Origin: Azonexaceae bacterium
Lineage (GTDB): Bacteria; Pseudomonadota; Gammaproteobacteria; Burkholderiales; Rhodocyclaceae
DNA: 46,139 nucleotides
Reading direction: 5' to 3'
NCBI GenBank assembly: GCA_009469675.1
Contig: SSSZ01000079.1
Location: 1 to 46,139 of the forward strand
In this document: positions 16,723 to 25,545 of the stretch, piece by piece
Layout of the letters: each line of letters begins with the position of its first letter
Position numbering within the stretch: position 1 is the first letter of the stretch
The notes under the pieces: generated by a model
The model's database searches: none
Told to the model about the DNA's origin: nothing
What the model saw: only the letters and a program-made list of their open reading frames with translations
Translations under genes and position numbers: made by a program

Positions 16723-17091
16723 CTCGCCGTAGCGGCTGAGCAGCCGCCGGTCGCGCTTGGTCGGGCGGCCGTGCCGGTCGGCGGCGGGGTCGGCGACGAA
16801 GCGCCGGGCTTCCCGTGCCATTTCCCGCGCTGCCAGGCTTTCCGGCGTTTCTTCGTAGAGCAGGCGGGCGACGTGCGCCGGGCCGCGGCGGTCGCTCAGG
16901 GCCTTGACCGCGACGGTCCAGGTTTCGCCTGCCGTGAGGGTGAGGACGTCACCGGGGCGCACTTCGCGGGCCGGTTTGGTCCGGCTGCCGTTGAGGTGCA
17001 CGCGGCCGCCTTCGACGGCGTCGCTGGCCAGGCTCCGGGTCTTGTAGAACCGGGCGGCCCACAGCCATTTGTCAAGGCGCAGCTTGTCCAT
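16717..17091 (-). CDS. hslR: Heat-shock protein 15, S4-domain ribosome rescue factor
   Basis: A 124-residue basic protein with an N-terminal S4 RNA-binding domain (DKLRLDKWLWAARFYKTRS, then GGRVHLNG, about residues 1-65) and a charged C-terminal tail. Hsp15 binds free 50S subunits that carry a stalled nascent chain. The length and S4 motif match the family. Its start lies inside the 3' end of the RND pump gene, a 20-base overlap, so it is the last gene of the minus-strand run from lptM. Confidence 0.9.
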   Translation of the reverse strand: MDKLRLDKWLWAARFYKTRSLASDAVEGGRVHLNGSRTKPAREVRPGDVLTLTAGETWTVAVKALSDRRGPAHVARLLYEETPESLAAREMAREARRFVADPAADRHGRPTKRDRRLLSRYGES

Positions 17092-20000
17092 CGGCAGGGG
17101 CTGGGCGATGGTGGGCCAGGCGGTGCTCGACCAGGGAATAGACGGCGGGTACCACCACCAGGGTGAGGAGGGTGGACGAGATCATGCCGCCGATCACCGC
17201 GATCGAAAGGGGCTGGTTGGTTTCTGCCCCGGCCCCGAAGCCTAGGGCGGCGGGGGTGAGGGCCAGGATGACGGTGGCCGAGGTCATGAGCACCGGCCGC
17301 ATGCGGATCGGACAGGCGTTGGCGAGGGCCTCGTCGATGCCCATGCCGTCTACCCGGCGCTGGTTGGTGAGGTCCACGAGCAGGATCGAATTCTTGGCCA
17401 CCAGGCCGATGAGCAGAACCAAGCCGATCATCGAGTAGATGTTGAGGGTCTGGCCGGTGGCCCAGAGGGCCGCCACGCCGCCGATGATGGCCAGGGGCTG
17501 GGCGAGCATGACGATGAAGGGCTGCAGGAAAGAGTCGAACTGGCTGGCCAGGACCATGTAGAGCAGGATCATCGCCAGGACGAAGGCGAAAACCATGTAT
17601 TGGGTCGTCTTGCCGAACTCCTCGGCCTGGCCAATGAGTTTGACCTGATAGCCGGGCGGGAGGTCGGCGGAATGCTGGCGCAGCTTGGCTACCGCCTCGC
17701 CCAGGGGGATGGTCGGCGTGGCGAAGAAGGTTGCCGCGTACTGCAGGTCGAAGCGACCGATCACGGCGGGGCCGAGGTTTTCGCTGAAGGTCGCCACCGA
17801 ATCGAGGCGCACCAGCTTGCCTTCCCGATTGCGCAACCAGATCTTGGCCAGGTCGGAAGGCTGCCGGAACTCGCTTTCCCGCCCCTTGACCCGGATGTCG
17901 TAGCGCTGGCCGTCGCCGGGTTCGTCGTTGTACTTGGCGATATCGACGCCGCCGCTCAGCATGTTGATGGCCTGGGCGACGTCGTTGGTCGTCAGGCCGG
18001 ACGCCGCGATGCGCAGGCGGTCGGGCTGAAAGATCAGTTGCGGCAGGTCGAGCTGGAGGTCGGTGTCGATGCGCCCGCCCATCCCCGGTTCGGCCGCCAG
18101 CTTCTGCTGCAATTCCCGCGACAGGCGGCCGACTTCCGCGAGGTTTTCGCCGGCCAGAACGAACTGCAGGGGTTCCCCCCGCTGGCCCTGAACCATCGGG
18201 TAGGGGGCGGCGAAGACCCGCGCACCGGGGATCTGGGCCAGTTCCTTGCGCAGGATGGGGAGGATTTCCTGTTGCGTGATGCTGCGCTCGTGGCGCGGCA
18301 CCATGCGGGCCACCACGGTTCCCTGGTTGACCTGGCCGGAGGTGCCCAGGCCGATCAGGGCGAATTCGGTGAAGATTTCCTTGTGTTCCCGCAGGGTGGC
18401 TTCGACCATGCGCAGCCGCGAATCGGTGTAATCGATCGACGAGCCGAGGGGGGTGCGCAGATAAACCAGGAAGCGGCCCTCGTCCTGGTCCGGGGCGAAG
18501 GTTTTGCCGACGCCGGCGAAGAAGGCCGCGCTGGAGGCCACGCTGGCGACGGTGAGGAAAACCACCATCCAGCGGTGCCCGAGAGCCCAGGCCAGGAGAC
18601 GCCGGTAAAAGGCGTCGAGGCGCCGGAAAGCGCCTTCGATCACGACGTAGGCCCGCCCGTGGTGATGCCCGGCTTCGCGCACCGTGAGGAAGCGGGAGCA
18701 CAACATGGGGGTCAGGGTCAGCGAGACGAAGAGCGAGACCATGACGCCGAAGGTCACGACGACGGCAAAGGACCGGAAGAACTGGCCGATGATGCCGCTC
18801 ATGAAAATGACCGGAGCGAAGATCGAAACGAGCGAAAGGGTGGCGGCCAGCACCGCGAAGACCACTTCGTTGGCGCCATTGATGGCCGCCGATACCGGGT
18901 CGGGATCGAGTTCTTCGCGGTGGCGGAAGATGTTTTCCAGGACGACGATGGCGTCGTCCACCACCACGCCGATAAGTAGCAGAAGGCCGAGCAGGGTCAG
19001 CGAGTTGAGGGTGTAGCCGAAGAAATAGATGACGGCGATGGCCCCCATCAGAGACACCGGGATGGCCAGGGAAATAATCAGGGTGGAGCGCACCGATTGC
19101 AGGAAGATCCAGACCACCAGGGCAGCCAGAAGGGTCCCCTCGAGAAGGTGTTCCTTGAGGGCATTGACGATTTCCAGGATGAACACCGCGTCGTTGGAAA
19201 CGACATGCAGCTGCATGCCCGGCGGCAATTGGGGCCGCAACTCGTTTTCGATCTTGTCCTTGACCTTGTCGACGATGGCGACGGTATTGGTGTTGGTGAT
19301 CTTGACGATGCCCAGGCCGATGGTCATTTCGCCGTTGAAGCGGGCGAGCTGGCGATTGTCGGTGAGGCCGTCGACGATTTCGGCGATATCCTCCAGCTTG
19401 ACCGGGGCGCCGCCTTTCCAGGCGACAACCATTGTCTTCAGGCTGTCGAGGCTGTGGAATTCGAGGTCGAGCTTGACCAGGCTCTCGGTTTTTTCCCCGA
19501 CCACGAAACCGCCGGCGAGCTGGACGTGTTCCTTGTTGAAGGCGTCGGTGATGTCCTGGGCGGTGACGCCCAGGGCGGTCATGCGGGTGGGCAGCAGCTC
19601 GACCCGGATGGTCCGGTCCCGGCGCCCGCCGAGGCGCACTTCGCCGACGCCGTCGATGGTTTCGAGGCGCTTCTTCAGGGTGTTGATGGCGTACTGGTTG
19701 AGCTGCTGCTGCGTGCGGTCGCCCTGGAGCGCCAGCCACATGATGGGCTGGGCGTTGGTTTCCACCTTGGCGACGATGGGCGGGTCGACATCCTTGGGCA
19801 GGCGCCGCAGCACCTGATTGACCTTGGCCTGGACTTCGTTGAAGGCGACGTCGATCTTCTTTTCCAGGTTGAAGGTGATGTTGATGACCGAGACGCCCGG
19901 CGACGAGGTGGACTGGATGTGTTCGATACCCGGGGTCGAATTGACCGAGCTTTCGATGATGTTGGTGATCGAGGCGTCGACGATGTCGGGGTTGGCGCCC

Positions 20001-20155
20001 TTCAAGGCGGTGGTGACCGAAACCACGGGAAATTCGATGTACGGGTAGCGGTCCATGCCGATGCGCCCGTAGCTGATGATGCCGAAAAGAACCAGCACGG
20101 CGTTGAGCATCCACGCCAGCACGTGGCGCTTGATGGAAAGCTCGGGGAGCGTCAT
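17072..20155 (-). CDS. RND-family multidrug efflux transporter (inner-membrane pump)
   Basis: Proton-driven RND pump of the HAE1 (AcrB/MexF-like) group, 1027 residues. It has the N-terminal cytoplasmic segment and first TM (residues 12-30), the periplasmic porter domain with YPYIEFPVVSVTTA, and the TM4 proton-relay pair D400-D401 in GVVVDDAIVV. The second half repeats the fold (VLLIGLVAKNSILLVDLTNQRR). The start at 20155 overlaps the adaptor stop by 4 bases. No outer-membrane factor gene is adjacent, so a TolC-like partner must be elsewhere. The substrate is unknown. Confidence 0.93.
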   Translation of the reverse strand: MTLPELSIKRHVLAWMLNAVLVLFGIISYGRIGMDRYPYIEFPVVSVTTALKGANPDIVDASITNIIESSVNSTPGIEHIQSTSSPGVSVINITFNLEKKIDVAFNEVQAKVNQVLRRLPKDVDPPIVAKVETNAQPIMWLALQGDRTQQQLNQYAINTLKKRLETIDGVGEVRLGGRRDRTIRVELLPTRMTALGVTAQDITDAFNKEHVQLAGGFVVGEKTESLVKLDLEFHSLDSLKTMVVAWKGGAPVKLEDIAEIVDGLTDNRQLARFNGEMTIGLGIVKITNTNTVAIVDKVKDKIENELRPQLPPGMQLHVVSNDAVFILEIVNALKEHLLEGTLLAALVVWIFLQSVRSTLIISLAIPVSLMGAIAVIYFFGYTLNSLTLLGLLLLIGVVVDDAIVVLENIFRHREELDPDPVSAAINGANEVVFAVLAATLSLVSIFAPVIFMSGIIGQFFRSFAVVVTFGVMVSLFVSLTLTPMLCSRFLTVREAGHHHGRAYVVIEGAFRRLDAFYRRLLAWALGHRWMVVFLTVASVASSAAFFAGVGKTFAPDQDEGRFLVYLRTPLGSSIDYTDSRLRMVEATLREHKEIFTEFALIGLGTSGQVNQGTVVARMVPRHERSITQQEILPILRKELAQIPGARVFAAPYPMVQGQRGEPLQFVLAGENLAEVGRLSRELQQKLAAEPGMGGRIDTDLQLDLPQLIFQPDRLRIAASGLTTNDVAQAINMLSGGVDIAKYNDEPGDGQRYDIRVKGRESEFRQPSDLAKIWLRNREGKLVRLDSVATFSENLGPAVIGRFDLQYAATFFATPTIPLGEAVAKLRQHSADLPPGYQVKLIGQAEEFGKTTQYMVFAFVLAMILLYMVLASQFDSFLQPFIVMLAQPLAIIGGVAALWATGQTLNIYSMIGLVLLIGLVAKNSILLVDLTNQRRVDGMGIDEALANACPIRMRPVLMTSATVILALTPAALGFGAGAETNQPLSIAVIGGMISSTLLTLVVVPAVYSLVEHRLAHHRPAPADGQAAP

Positions 20156-21252
20156 CGGGCGGGGGCGGCGGGTTTCTCTACCGGCTTGGCCGGAGCGGCT
20201 TCCTTGACGGCGACCGCTGCGCCGTTGCTGAGGAAACCGGCGCCGTCGAGGGCGATGGTCTCGCCGCCTTGCAACCCTTGGACGATTTCGACGGTGCCCC
20301 CTTGCTTGCTGCCGGTTTCAACCACCTGCTGCCGAGCTTTGCCGTCGACGATGAGATAGACGACCTTGCCCGCCGGACGCAGAACCACCGACTGCTCGGG
20401 AACTACCAGGGCGTCGTCCCGCGTCCCGGTTATCACCGCTGCATCCACCGAGCCGCCACCCTTGAGGTGGCCGGGGTTGGTGATGCGGGCGATGACCTCG
20501 ACGGCACGGCTACTCTCCAGCACAGTAGGGCGCAGGTCTTCGACCACGCCTTCGACCGGCCCATCGGGCGAAAGCGGACTGGTGAGGCGAACCGGCAGGC
20601 CGACCTTGAGCCGGGAGGCGGCACTCTCGGGAAAAGGCAGGTTGGCCCGCAGGCGATGATTGGAAACGACGCGAAAGAGTGGGTCACCGACCTTGACGTA
20701 ATCGCCGACGCTGGCGATCTGGGTCTCTATGTTGCCGTCGAAGGGGGCGGCCACCTCGGTCCGGCTCACCCCATGCCGGGACATGGCGCTGCGCGAGCGG
20801 GCAGCGGCCAGTTGGCTCTTCAATGCGTCGCGCTGGGCGACGACGTCGTCCAGGGCGTTCTTGGAAATGAAGTTCTTGCCCACCAGTTCGCTCTGGCGGG
20901 TCACCAGTCGCTCCTGCTGCTGCAGCAGGGCTTCCAGGCGAGCCGCCTCGGCCGAATCGGCGGCTGCTTGCTGGGTGGCGTCCGCCGGATCGAGGCGGGC
21001 CAGCACCTGGCCCTTCTTGACCGCCTGGCCGGCGCGGGCTTCGACCGCAACCACCCGCCCGGCGATCTCGGCGGCTACCTTCGGGTCCATGACCGCCTCC
21101 AGGGTGCCAAGGGTGCGCTCGGCTAATTCAATCCGGACCCCCTTGACCTGGGTGGTGGTGATGAGGGTGGGCGGCGCCCCCTTTTTTTCCTGGGGTTTCT
21201 CGCCGCAGCCGGCGACGAGAAGCAGGGCCAGGAGGAGCGGGGTGGCGCGCAT
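20152..21252 (-). CDS. RND efflux periplasmic adaptor lipoprotein
   Basis: Membrane fusion protein that links the RND pump to an outer-membrane channel. The 366-residue product begins with a lipoprotein signal (LLLALLLVAGC, acylated Cys 16), so it is anchored in the inner membrane. Lipoyl-like half-motifs (AGRVVAVEARAGQAVKKGQ and APFDGNIETQIASVGDYV) flank an alpha-helical hairpin (about residues 95-165). A beta-barrel and membrane-proximal domain follow. Start at 21252 overlaps the lysA stop by 4 bases; longer frames run back into lysA. Confidence 0.92.
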   Translation of the reverse strand: MRATPLLLALLLVAGCGEKPQEKKGAPPTLITTTQVKGVRIELAERTLGTLEAVMDPKVAAEIAGRVVAVEARAGQAVKKGQVLARLDPADATQQAAADSAEAARLEALLQQQERLVTRQSELVGKNFISKNALDDVVAQRDALKSQLAAARSRSAMSRHGVSRTEVAAPFDGNIETQIASVGDYVKVGDPLFRVVSNHRLRANLPFPESAASRLKVGLPVRLTSPLSPDGPVEGVVEDLRPTVLESSRAVEVIARITNPGHLKGGGSVDAAVITGTRDDALVVPEQSVVLRPAGKVVYLIVDGKARQQVVETGSKQGGTVEIVQGLQGGETIALDGAGFLSNGAAVAVKEAAPAKPVEKPAAPAR

Positions 21253-22514
21253 CACGTGGGCAGAGTCTGCTCGCCGGCGTAAAGTTCGGCGATGGTTTCC
21301 CGGCGGCGGACGACGTGGACGCGGTCGCCATCGACCATGACTTCGACGGCGCGGGGGCGGGTGTTGTAGTTCGAACTCATGGCCATGCCGTAGGCGCCGG
21401 CCGACATGACCGCCAGCAGGTCGCCGGCTTGCAGGCAGAGGGGGCGGGCCTGGCCAAGGAAGTCGCCGGACTCGCAAACCGGCCCGACTACGTCGTAGAC
21501 GCGGGCATCCCCGGTCCGCGGGGCGACCGGCACGATGTCGTGCCAGGCTTCGTAAAGGGCGGGACGCATGAGGTCGTTCATGGCGGCGTCGATGATGGCG
21601 AAGTTCTTGCCGTCGCCGGGCTTGAGGTATTCGACCCGGGTGAGCAGGAGGCCACCGTTGCCCACCAGCCGCCGCCCCGGTTCGAGGACGACCTGGAGGC
21701 CGCGGCCCGCGAGTTTGTCGAGGAGAGGGTTGAGGTAGGAGGCGACGGTGGGTTGGACCTGGTCGTCGCTATAGCGGATGCCGAGTCCGCCGCCGAGATC
21801 CAGGTGGTGGATGGCGATGCCTTCGGCGGCAAGCCGGTCGACCAGCGCCAGAATGCGGTCGAGGGCTTCGGCGAAGGGCGCGGGATCGAGGAGTTGCGAC
21901 CCGATGTGGCAGTCGATGCCGGCCACGGCGATGTTGGACAGGGCGGCGGCCCGACGGTAGAGGGCCAGGGCGTCGTCGTAGGCGACGCCGAATTTGGCCG
22001 CCTTGAGACCGGTGGAAATGTAGGGGTGGGTCTTGGGGTCGACGTTGGGGTTGACCCGCAGACTGATGGGGGCTTTTTTCCCAAGCCGGCCGGCGACCTC
22101 GTCAAGGCGTTCGAGCTCGGGGGCGGATTCGATGTTGAAGCAGAAGATGCCGGCTTCGAGGGCCCGGGCCATCTCGGCGGCCGTCTTGCCGACGCCGGAA
22201 AAAACGATCTTGCCGGGATCGGCGCCGGCCGCCAGGACGCGCTCTAGTTCGCCGCCGGAGACGATGTCGAAACCCGCGCCCAGGCGGGCGAAGAGGTCGA
22301 GGATGGCGAGGTTGGAATTGGCCTTGACGGCGTAGCAGACCAGGGCGCCCCGGCCCGCCGGGTGGGCGGCGAGGACATCCAGGAATTCCCGCAGGGCGCC
22401 CTCCAGGGCGGCGCGGGAATAGACGTAGGCAGGAGTGCCGAAACGTTCGGCGATGCTGGCAAGGCTGACGGATTCGGCGTGGAGGACGCCGTTTATCGGG
22501 GCGAAGGCGGTCAT
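21252..22514 (-). CDS. lysA: Diaminopimelate decarboxylase
   Basis: PLP enzyme that decarboxylates meso-diaminopimelate to lysine, the last step of lysine synthesis. The 420-residue product has the PLP lysine in CYAVKANSN, the glycine-rich SGGEL segment, HIGSQ, a phosphate-binding DLGGGLGI, and the second-subunit active-site motif CESGDFLG. Length is normal. It follows lptM with a 4-base overlap (start 22514), a pairing common in betaproteobacteria, and it overlaps the RND adaptor gene on its other side, which is unusual. Confidence 0.97.
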   Translation of the reverse strand: MTAFAPINGVLHAESVSLASIAERFGTPAYVYSRAALEGALREFLDVLAAHPAGRGALVCYAVKANSNLAILDLFARLGAGFDIVSGGELERVLAAGADPGKIVFSGVGKTAAEMARALEAGIFCFNIESAPELERLDEVAGRLGKKAPISLRVNPNVDPKTHPYISTGLKAAKFGVAYDDALALYRRAAALSNIAVAGIDCHIGSQLLDPAPFAEALDRILALVDRLAAEGIAIHHLDLGGGLGIRYSDDQVQPTVASYLNPLLDKLAGRGLQVVLEPGRRLVGNGGLLLTRVEYLKPGDGKNFAIIDAAMNDLMRPALYEAWHDIVPVAPRTGDARVYDVVGPVCESGDFLGQARPLCLQAGDLLAVMSAGAYGMAMSSNYNTRPRAVEVMVDGDRVHVVRRRETIAELYAGEQTLPT

Positions 22515-22711
22515 TGGGGGGCGGCGTTTCGGTCCGTGCTAACATCCTTGGTGCCCGCTTCCCCCTTGGGCGTTGCGGCCGGTTTGGCCGCCGGTCTGGG
22601 GTGGCCGAGGAGCGGTTCCGGGGGAGGCCCCGGCGGCAGTTCCAGGGAACCTTTCATGCCGCAGGCCGAAAGGCAGCTGGCGGCAAGCAGCAGGGCGGGG
22701 AGGCGGAGCAT
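22511..22711 (-). CDS. lptM: LptM-type small lipoprotein (LPS translocon maturation)
   Basis: A 66-residue lipoprotein. The signal peptide ends at LSAC with acylated Cys 17, followed by GMKGSLELPPG, the hallmark of the LptM (formerly YifL) family. LptM helps the LptD-LptE outer-membrane LPS translocon mature. The remainder is a Pro/Ala-rich low-complexity tail. It is the first gene of the minus-strand run that includes lysA, the RND genes and hslR, and it is divergent from cyaY with only 50 bases between the starts. Confidence 0.9.
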   Translation of the reverse strand: MLRLPALLLAASCLSACGMKGSLELPPGPPPEPLLGHPRPAAKPAATPKGEAGTKDVSTDRNAAPQ

Positions 22712-22761
22712 TTCTGGACGTTAATGACGAACTGGTCAGTAAATGGCGGGATGGTAACACG

Positions 22762-23079
22762 ATGGACGACAAGGAATTCAACGCCCGGGCCGATGCGGCG
22801 CTGGCCGGGATCGAGACCGCCCTGGAGGCGTGCGGCGCCGACCTCGATTTCGCCTTGCTGGCGGGGGGTATCCTCGAGGTCGAGTTTGCCGATGGTAGCA
22901 AGATCATCATCAATCGCCACGGCATCGCCAAGGAAATCTGGGTGGCCGCCCGGGCCGGCGGCTTTCACTTTCGCTGGAACGGCACAGCCTGGAGCGATAC
23001 CCGCGACGGCACCGAGTTGTTCGCCAAACTGTCGGCTCTGGTCGGCCAGCAGGCCGGGGAGCCGGTCCGGCTCGGCTGA
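22762..23079 (+). CDS. cyaY: Iron donor protein CyaY (frataxin)
   Basis: Bacterial frataxin, 105 residues, which binds iron and modulates iron-sulfur cluster assembly on IscS/IscU. It begins MDDKEFNARADAALAGIE with the acidic first helix, then the sheet core LEVEFADGSKIIINRH, EIWVAARAGGFHF, and the terminal helix with ELFAKLSALV. The ATG at 22762 starts the conserved region; the frame is open further upstream into the lptM gene but that part is a shadow. It ends directly against the PBP1A stop with no gap, so the genes converge without room for a conventional terminator. Confidence 0.95.
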   Translation: MDDKEFNARADAALAGIETALEACGADLDFALLAGGILEVEFADGSKIIINRHGIAKEIWVAARAGGFHFRWNGTAWSDTRDGTELFAKLSALVGQQAGEPVRLG

Positions 23080-25434
23080 TTAGTCGGCCGGCGGCTTGTC
23101 GAGTTCGGGCTGGGGCAGGGGGCTCGCCGCCTGTTCTTCGCCGGCCGCCTCCTTGGCGGCGTTTTCGCTGTACATATAGGTGCGGTCGCGGCCGCTGCCG
23201 AGGGCCACCAGCCCTTCCGGCGCTTCCGGCAGGCTGACCGGCACGTCGCGCAGAGCGCGGTTCATGTAGCCGATCCAGATGGGAAGCGCGGCGGCGCCGC
23301 CGGTTTCCTTGTCGCCCAGCTTCTTGGGCTGGTCGAAGCCGACCCAGGCGCAGCCGGCGACGGTCATCTGATAGCCGCAGAACCAGGCGTCCACGTATTC
23401 GTTGGTGGTGCCGGTCTTGCCCGCCAGGTCGTGGCGCTTGAGGGCGACCGAGGCACGGGCGGCGGTGCCGTAGATGGTGACGTCCCGCAGCATGGTGTCC
23501 ATCAGGAAGGCGTTGCGGGGATCGAGCACCCGGGCCGATTCTTCCCCGGCGGTGACGGGTGCCGAAGCGGCCAGAACTTCGCCCTTTTCGTCGCGGATTT
23601 CCTTCACTACGTAGGGCTGGATGCGGTAACCGCCATTGGCGAATACCGCGTAGGCGGTGACCATCTGCCAGGGAGTGACCGAACCGGCGCCCAGAGCCAT
23701 GGTCAGGTAGGGCGGATGCTTGTCGGCATCGAACCCGAAGCGGGCTGCGTAGTCCTGGGCGTAGCCGGGGGTGATCGCCTGCAGGATGCGGATCGACACC
23801 ATGTTCTTGGATTTGGCGAGGGCGGTACGCATCTTCATCGGGCCTTCGTACTTGCCGTCGTAGTTGTGCGGCTCCCAGGCCTGGGAGCCGGTCTGGCTGG
23901 CCGGAATGACGATGGGTTCGTCGGCGATGACGGACGACGGGCTGAAGCCTTTTTCCAGGGACGCCGAGTAGATGAAGGGCTTGAAGCTCGAACCGGGCTG
24001 GCGCCAGGCCTGGGTGGTGTGGTTGAACTTGTTGCGGTTGAAATCGAAGCCGCCCACCAGGGCGCGTACGCGGCCGTCCCGGGGGTCGGCGGCGACGAAG
24101 GCGGATTCGACCTCGGGAAGCTGGGCGATCTGCCAGGCATTCTTGTCGCCCTTGAGCAGGCGGATGACGGCGCCCCGCCGCAGGCGCTTGATGGGCGGGG
24201 CGTTGGCGTCGAGCATCTTGCTCGCAAACTTGATGGCGTCGCCGGTGAGGGTGAGGATTTCGCCGCCGCGGCGATAGACCTTCACCTGCGTCGGGCTGGC
24301 CGCCAAGACCAGGGCGGGAACCAGGTCGCCGGCATCGGGGATGTCCTGGAGGGCCTCGTCGATATCCTCGTCCTGGTCGGAGGTGATCTGGGCCATGTCG
24401 ACAAAGGCTTCGGCGCCGCGGTAGCCGTGGCGCCGGTCGTAATCCATGACGCCCTTGCGCAGGCTGAGATAGGCCGCTTCCTGCTCATCCTTGGTGATGG
24501 TCGTATAGACCCGCAGGCCGCGGGAATAAACTTCGTCGGGGAAGCGTTCTGCGGTGATCTGGCGGGCCATTTCGGCAACGAACTCGGCGTGGACCGGGTA
24601 GTCCGAAAGATCGCGCTTGATGACCAGGGTTTCCTTCTGGGCCGCTTCGTACTGCTTGTCGGAGATGAAGCCGAGGTCGTGCATGCGGCGCAGGACGTAC
24701 TGCTGGCGAATCTTGGCCCGTTTGGGGTTGGCCACCGGGTTGTAGGCCGACGGCGCCTTGGGCAGGCCGGCCAGCATGGCGGCCTCGGCCACCGAAATCT
24801 CCTTGAGCGGCTTGCCGTAGTAGATCTGGGCGGCGGCGGCAAAGCCGTAGGCCCGTTGCCCGAGGAATATCTGGTTGATGTAGAGCTCGAAAATCTGGTC
24901 CTTGGAAAGATTGTTTTCTATCTTGAATGAGAGCAGGATTTCGTAAAGTTTGCGGCTGTAGGTCTTTTCGCTGGAGAGAAAGAAGTTGCGGGCGACCTGC
25001 TGGGTGATGGTGGAGGCGCCCTGTTTTTTTCCGCCGCTCGTCAGGTTGGCGATGGCGGCCCGGAGGACGCCCTGATAATCGACGCCGCCGTGTTGGAAGA
25101 AACGTTCGTCTTCGGCCGACAGAATGGCCTGCTTCATGACGTCGGGGACTTCGGAAAAGGCCACGACGGCCCGCCGCTCTTCGCCGAATTCGCCGATCAG
25201 GTGACCGTCGGCGGTATAGACCCGGAGGGGGATTTTGGGTCGGTAGTCGGTGAGGACTTCGAGGGACGGCAGGTTGGGATAGGTCAGGACGAGAACGATC
25301 AAACCCAGCGCCGCACCGATGGCGATCAGTCCCAGGAGGGCGACGACGGGGTAGAGAAAGAGGCGGAAAGCCAGGCGGGATGTAGGCAAGGCAGGTCTCG
25401 GAAGGCAGGCGTTGCGCGGATTATACGCTTTCAC
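23080..25434 (-). CDS. mrcA: Penicillin-binding protein 1A (glycosyltransferase-transpeptidase)
   Basis: Bifunctional peptidoglycan synthase of class A, 784 residues. One TM segment lies at about 26-50. The glycosyltransferase domain has catalytic Glu 108 in SAEDERFF and the STITQQVARNFFL motif. An OB-like insert comes between the domains. The transpeptidase domain has S482-xx-K485 in GSSFKPF, SKN, and KTGTT. The C-terminal tail is acidic. ATG 25434 is used; a TTG closer to the TM (about residue 16) is also possible. It is divergent from the pilus operon, as in many proteobacteria. Confidence 0.95.
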   Translation of the reverse strand: MKAYNPRNACLPRPALPTSRLAFRLFLYPVVALLGLIAIGAALGLIVLVLTYPNLPSLEVLTDYRPKIPLRVYTADGHLIGEFGEERRAVVAFSEVPDVMKQAILSAEDERFFQHGGVDYQGVLRAAIANLTSGGKKQGASTITQQVARNFFLSSEKTYSRKLYEILLSFKIENNLSKDQIFELYINQIFLGQRAYGFAAAAQIYYGKPLKEISVAEAAMLAGLPKAPSAYNPVANPKRAKIRQQYVLRRMHDLGFISDKQYEAAQKETLVIKRDLSDYPVHAEFVAEMARQITAERFPDEVYSRGLRVYTTITKDEQEAAYLSLRKGVMDYDRRHGYRGAEAFVDMAQITSDQDEDIDEALQDIPDAGDLVPALVLAASPTQVKVYRRGGEILTLTGDAIKFASKMLDANAPPIKRLRRGAVIRLLKGDKNAWQIAQLPEVESAFVAADPRDGRVRALVGGFDFNRNKFNHTTQAWRQPGSSFKPFIYSASLEKGFSPSSVIADEPIVIPASQTGSQAWEPHNYDGKYEGPMKMRTALAKSKNMVSIRILQAITPGYAQDYAARFGFDADKHPPYLTMALGAGSVTPWQMVTAYAVFANGGYRIQPYVVKEIRDEKGEVLAASAPVTAGEESARVLDPRNAFLMDTMLRDVTIYGTAARASVALKRHDLAGKTGTTNEYVDAWFCGYQMTVAGCAWVGFDQPKKLGDKETGGAAALPIWIGYMNRALRDVPVSLPEAPEGLVALGSGRDRTYMYSENAAKEAAGEEQAASPLPQPELDKPPAD

Positions 25435-25454
25435 CTTGGGTCTCGAAAAAAGGC

Positions 25455-25483
25455 TTTACATGACCGGGGCTTGTTGCTAGCAT
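25455..25483 (+). promoter_or_regulatory. Promoter of the pilMNOPQ operon
   Basis: TTTACA (25455-25460) and TAGCAT (25478-25483) are 17 bases apart, about 60 bases before the pilM GTG at 25546. The spacing and -35 are good and the -10 is moderate. A T-run at 25531-25537 lies in the leader without a clear hairpin before it. Confidence 0.5.
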
Positions 25484-25545
25484 CTGAAGTGAATTATTGG
25501 TTCTTTGCCTAACTGCGCATTCTGTAAGGTTTTTTTGGGGGTCAG

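Noticed and set aside
16896-20114. 1072-codon minus-strand frame overlapping the RND pump in another frame
   Set aside because: Arg/Pro/His-rich shadow translation; the pump frame has the full set of RND motifs.
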